DNA of 64,000 nucleotides from Perilla frutescens. Its lineage: Eukaryota; Streptophyta; Magnoliopsida; Lamiales; Lamiaceae. The DNA lies in the NCBI GenBank assembly GCA_026008535.1, contig BRKX01000001.1:74412317-74476316 (forward strand), written 5' to 3'. The notes beneath the pieces were generated by a model. The model did no database searches. It saw nothing but the letters and a program-made list of their open reading frames with translations, and was not told where the DNA came from. Made by a program: the position numbers and the translations under genes. This document shows positions 59,777 through 64,000 of the stretch, in pieces. Position 1 is the first letter of the stretch. Each line of letters begins with the position of its first letter.

Positions 59777-60081
59777 GCAACCTTTGGTCTCGGCCTCTTT
59801 GTACATTACAGTCGAAAAGCAATTTTAGTCAACATTCATCATCAGATCATCACAGCAATCGGAGGGCAAGCTTTCCACATTACTCGGGCCGTCACATATT
59901 TTATTGACAATCGTATCCCTACATTCTTTCTCATTTTCTTATCGCAATCGGCTGCTTCTTCACCTCTGAAAATCGAGCTTCCCAACAATGTCGATTTCTT
60001 CGTCGCCACGCCTTCACTCAAGAATATTGCTCCGCCCATTACCAGGAAAGTTATGATCATCTTCATCATCATTCTAAGCAT
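59777..60081 (-). pseudogene. Diverged, frameshifted relative of the six-cysteine array genes
   Basis: From the ATG at 60081 the first frame gives a signal peptide whose core, MKMIITFLVMGGAI, parallels the array protein's MIKIITFLVIGGAI, and continues to DCDKK. One base then appears to be missing near 59931-59936. The next frame reads EKECRDTIVNKICDG, then SNVESLPSDCCDDL. It meets TAA at 59825-59827, after which NCFSTV and a final Cys follow. Allowing for the shift, the spacing is C-x7-C-x8-C-x12-CC-x10-C-x13-C, against 7-8-13-11-12 in the array gene. It keeps the CC pair that the prolamin-like (PF05617) family usually has. Two lesions make it a probable pseudogene. A short intact secreted product from the first frame (79 codons) is possible but would lack the cysteine scaffold. 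Confidence 0.7.
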
Positions 60082-60270
60082 AAACTATATATAAATAAAC
60101 CTTAATTAATTTGGATATATATCGATCTCCTCTTTCAATTCGAGTAGTTTGCTGCATTTACTTTATTCTCAACTCTTATATAGAGTAACCAATTCAATAA
60201 AGTTAGATGTATTCGTTACAACTCAATTAAACTCAATCACAATTGAAATTAATTAAACCAACATTACATA

Positions 60271-60770
60271 TAGGGCTGTAAACGAACCGAATCGAGCCGA
60301 ACACCCTGATGCTCGAGCTCGGCTCGAGCTCGATTCGAGCTTTTTTTCTCTTGTTCAAGCTCGGCTCGATAAATATTTGTCATGTTCGAATTCGGTTCGA
60401 GCTCGGTTCATGAAATGCTCGAAAATTTACTAAACGAGCCTGAACTCGAATGCTCGAAAAAAAGCTCGTTTAATTTATATATTCGAGCTCGAGTTTGAAA
60501 AAAATTATAGGTTATTTTATTTACCCATTTGAATTATTTATAATATTCATGAACATGTTCGTGAACAAGTTCGATTAAAGCTCGAGTTCAAACATGTTCG
60601 CGAGCTGACCGAGCCGAATACTAATATGTTCGAGTTCGGCTCGAAAATTTTATCGAGCTCGATTCGAGGCTCGAGCTCGACTCGTTTAGAAAATGAACGA
60701 ATTTCGAACGAGGTTTTTTCGAGCCGAACTCCGAATAGCTCGCGAACGACTCTGTTCATTTACAGCCCTA
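60271..60770. mobile_element. Non-autonomous hAT MITE (500 bp)
   Basis: Termini TAGGGCTGTAAAC and TTTACAGCCCTA are inverted repeats, and perfect 8-bp duplications ATTACATA lie at 60263-60270 and 60771-60778. The body is made of many GAGCTCG/CGAGCTC and GAACGAG-type motifs in both orientations, so the single strand would fold extensively. There is no transposase. Confidence 0.9.
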
Positions 60771-60778
60771 ATTACATA

Positions 60779-61990
60779 TGTATATATAACCGTCAATATT
60801 GATATTTTCAACATTATTAATTTAAATAAAATGATTTAAAGCGGCACGTTCAACTTAATTGCTATTTAAGATACATAAAAAATTTGTAAATTTATTAGAC
60901 ATTAGTTTTGCGTCAATATTATTTTAACTTCCGTTATTTTAATGAAAGACTTAATTTTTTCAACCACTTAATTAATTATTCCAGGTTTCTAAGTTAATAT
61001 CACTAAACTTGCTTCACGTTAAAAAATAAAATCGCTAAACAATAAAAAAAGAAACACATCACAAACCAGTCTTCATTAGTTCAAAAATTAAGTGTAAATT
61101 CAATGCTTGCATGCTTTAAAATGAGTCCAAAATCGAAGTCTAAATTCGATTTAATTTGTCCCTATATAATAGTTTTCTAGATATCTAAATTAGTAAAATA
61201 TAAGCAATTTTAAAAATTAAACAATAATCTAATATACTAAAATATTTATATTTTAAAATTAAATAATAATGTGAACATTTCAATCACTCAAATTAAAATT
61301 AAATTATCAACTTAATTCTGAACCCGATCTCAATTATTTTATTATTTCATTTGTTTTGTTACGAGTATAAATTGATAGATGTTGTAAGGGTGCTTTGAAA
61401 TATGCATAAATTTCATTACACATTTCAAATCAACACATGAAATGACTTTTGTATGGGTCGCGAGAAAATAAATAATAAAGAAAACACGAAATGAATTTTG
61501 TACGTAAAACGTAGGTTCGAGATTCACTATTCTCCATCCCAACTCAAAAAAATAAATAAATCAATCAAATTTAAGAATGCCGTCCAATGAGTACGCGCAC
61601 ATTTGATAAAGAAAACCAAAAAAGAAAATTGAAATCTTGTTCGAAATCAAGAATGATTTTAACCAAAAAAAAAATTGAAATCTTGTTTGAAATCAAGAAT
61701 GATTTTTTTTTTTAAACAAAAACAAATTTGTGGGATAGATATCCTAAGTTTGAAAAAACATAGAATATGGAAACTAATGTACTCTACTAGCTGAAATGGT
61801 AAATTAATTGGGTGGTAGACATTAATTAATGGTAAAGTTGATAATGTCATTTTTTTCTGAGAAAAAAAAATGATCTATCTGTAGACTATAATGAAGGATG
61901 CCCACAAAAAATTCTAAATATTAGCGCTGAATCTACGGATACCACATTAGTTGTAATTTAATTTACCCGATGGAATCCTCCACAGTACTC
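60779..61990. other. AT-rich intergenic sequence
   Basis: No gene. A short tandem duplication of about 46 bp (phrase 'attgaaatcttgtt(c/t)gaaatcaagaatgatttt') lies at 61627-61708. Confidence 0.5.
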
Positions 61991-62324
61991 TGTACAACTC
62001 TTGGTGCTACACAATTAGATTTATTAATTTTTATTCAATTTTTTAATTCAAATTCAATTTATTATGATTTATTTTAATTTTACACATATTATTTAGGGTT
62101 CATCCTATCCAATTAGGGTATATAATTATTTTTTTACGAAATAATACAATTATTAATTAGAAAATAAAATTTATTATTGAAAAAATAATTATATACCGTA
62201 ATTGGGTAGGATGAACCCTAAATAATAATTGTAAAATTAAAATAAAGCATAATAAATTGAAATTGAATTAAAAAAATTGAATAAAAATTAATAAATCTAA
62301 TTGTGTAGCACCAAGTGTTGCAGA
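61991..62324. mobile_element. MITE of the same family as the one in the pectin acetylesterase intron
   Basis: Inverted arms ('ttggtgctacacaattagattta' near 62001 and its partner near 62292). It shares the subterminal phrase 'tattatttagggttcatcctacccaattaggg' with 53801-54186. Confidence 0.75.
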
Positions 62325-63122
62325 TGATTTCATCCGTTAATTTACTGTCTAAATCCAACGAAGCTTTTCTACCCCTAAAGTTTTTTCCTTGGACACTCTA
62401 ATTTCAATCAAATTATTTTTGGATGCGTTACGCTTTATTGCTCCTCCGATCCAAAATAAATCTGCATTTTTATTTAAAGCAACATTGCTATAGTAATTGC
62501 GAACTAATGATTTTATAAATTTAATTGAAGTAGTTCTCATTATTGAATTTCATATAATTACATGTCATTGAGTATTTGTAGTTCAAGTTTTAATTACATG
62601 TCATAATTAGACAATTCCCATTGTCATAATCAATCTCAATTGATCATCACAAAAAAAAAAAAAAGTTAAATTCAATTTATTTGCGCAATCGATTGGTGAG
62701 ATGTTTGGTTTGGTTGACCTCCAACAATCCCCTCTCTCTTGCCACATGACCATGTTTTATTGGTCAAATATATTTTTATTGAATAAAATTTTATATTGTT
62801 ATTATTATAGATAATAATGTATTAAAAAAATATAAAAATTATATCAAAATTCATATTTCTCATTGTCTATAAAATAAGTATATTTTTAACATACTTTGAA
62901 TCACACTAAAAAAATTATCAATTGAGTTATTTTCTTTTATTTGAAACTATGGATCCAAATTATTTTTCAAATTCCCAAAATTATCCAAACTCTCAAAATT
63001 ATCAACTTTGATAAATATGAGGAATATATTACTATCATTGTAACTAATTATTTAAAATATAAAATAATTTATTAGCTTTGAAAAATATAATAAAAAATAA
63101 CTTTAGATATTAATAAATAATA
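62325..63122. other. AT-rich intergenic sequence
   Basis: No open frame or element is recognised. Confidence 0.5.
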
Positions 63123-64000
63123 TGTAATACCCCAATCATGAATTGGGCTTAAGTAAGTTACTTAAGTCAAATAAGATATAATCCAAATGTTATAAATTGA
63201 GTTGGACCCTTATAAATCCATTTTCGGCCCAATTCGATCAAGCCCATCTAACTTGCTCCACCTAGCCCATCTAGCTTATTTTGTAAGTAATACACGTATC
63301 TCATACATGTCACTAGAGTGATACAGGTGTTGGCTATCAGAGATAGATGCAGAATATCACCATGAATTTCTTCTTCTTTCCTCGGGTCACCTCTGCCGAT
63401 TTCTCTTTTTCCTTCACCGTTTCCATGTCCAAATCTCAACCAAAATTCCTGAAAATTATACCCTCATGTTCCTCTCATTAAGTAGACTTCATATATGCAA
63501 GAAATCATGAGATTAGCTGCCAAGAAAGTATAAAAACAAAGACTGCAGCAGTTGAGGGCTGTTAGTTGAGGGCTGTTGCTTCATCGATTTGCATCGCAGC
63601 TCACTTGCTCCACACTTTTTCACCCTCAAATCATAGCCAAAATTTATGAAATCTATACCATGATCTTCCTCTCATCCATTAGAATGAAGCTGAAGAAGAT
63701 TTCGTTCAGATAGGTGTCCAAAAAGTGCAAAACGAACATCAAAATCATCGAGAGCTTCTGCCTCGCCACCATGTGTCGCGACCATCTTGTGATGCGATTC
63801 CTGGCGATCAGACTGTCGGATTCACCTTAACTTTATACCGTTTCGAAGCCCTTCTTAAGAGCTACACATATTTAGCTCCTGATCGTATATCAGAAGTCGC
63901 TAGCTTGGCCGAAATCACGCCGAAAGATGGTGTAAAAGTTCTGTCAAATGTTAAATTGTGTTGTTGTTGCTTCTTCGACTGCAAGTTTCTAGCCTTTTCG
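63123..64000 (+). mobile_element. Start of a gypsy-type LTR or related element, cut by the window end
   Basis: Starts TGTAATACCCCAATC, the same 5' signature as the solo LTR at 6082. The following sequence is different, so it is a different family member. About 63340-63990 is less AT-rich, with leader-like sequence. Its other end and any target duplication lie outside the window. Confidence 0.45.

Noticed and set aside
59842..60081. An intact 79-residue gene in the first frame only
   Set aside because: The downstream cysteine scaffold is in another frame and matches the family spacing, so a frameshift is the simpler reading.

Overview
This window is plant nuclear DNA. It is AT-rich, its genes carry short GT-AG introns, and it is dominated by plant transposon families: CACTA, hAT, Helitron, copia, an Athila-like gypsy element, LINE, SINE and MITEs. 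The only intact multi-exon host gene encodes a pectin acetylesterase. I would place it in a eudicot but cannot name a genus. There are no rRNA, tRNA or CRISPR loci.

Layout. Positions 1-2527 are the right part of a non-autonomous CACTA element carrying a captured fragment of a chloroplast ClpC-type chaperone gene. From 4383 to 5729 lies an internally deleted hAT element with an 8-bp target duplication. From about 5.95 to 9.35 kb there is a broken, oppositely oriented copy of a small cysteine-rich gene, split by a 3.1-kb solo LTR with target duplication ACCAT. From 9.35 to 21.3 kb, and again from 49.9 to 52.2 kb, lies the main structure of the window: a tandem array with a period of about 2.12 kb. 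Each unit holds one intact 114-codon minus-strand gene for a secreted six-cysteine peptide resembling the ECA1/prolamin-like family. There are six intact genes. Every unit also carries the same fossil SINE, a trinucleotide microsatellite at the unit boundary and two diverged half-repeats.

The array is interrupted twice by Helitrons. One is a 1.45-kb non-autonomous copy (14163-15607) whose pre-insertion site is restored exactly when it is removed. The other is a 28.6-kb nested element (21313-49922) that separates units 5 and 6. On its minus strand the large Helitron carries an RPA70-like gene (49316 to 36857) and a Rep-helicase gene (about 28.0 kb to 21685). The Rep-helicase is interrupted only by two TAG codons in the part that can be read. 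Nested inside the Helitron are a LINE (31894-36636, 12-bp target duplication) and a copia element (39848-48558, target duplication GCTGT, inside an RPA exon). The copia element in turn contains a deleted Athila-like element (39855-46126).

To the right, 53099-56984 is a complete 12-exon pectin acetylesterase gene on the minus strand (431 codons) with an unusual hydrophobic C-terminal tail. At about 59.8-60.1 kb lies a diverged, frameshifted relative of the array genes. The rest is MITEs (including a 500-bp hAT MITE with a perfect 8-bp target duplication), microsatellites, a local duplication, and the start of another LTR-like sequence at 63123.

Biologically, the window looks like a young, locally expanding family of secreted cysteine-rich peptides next to a cell-wall esterase, reshaped by transposon insertion and template-switch events. 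Coordinates of insertions and exons were read by eye from the sequence. Family names rest on recognised motifs, not on database searches.
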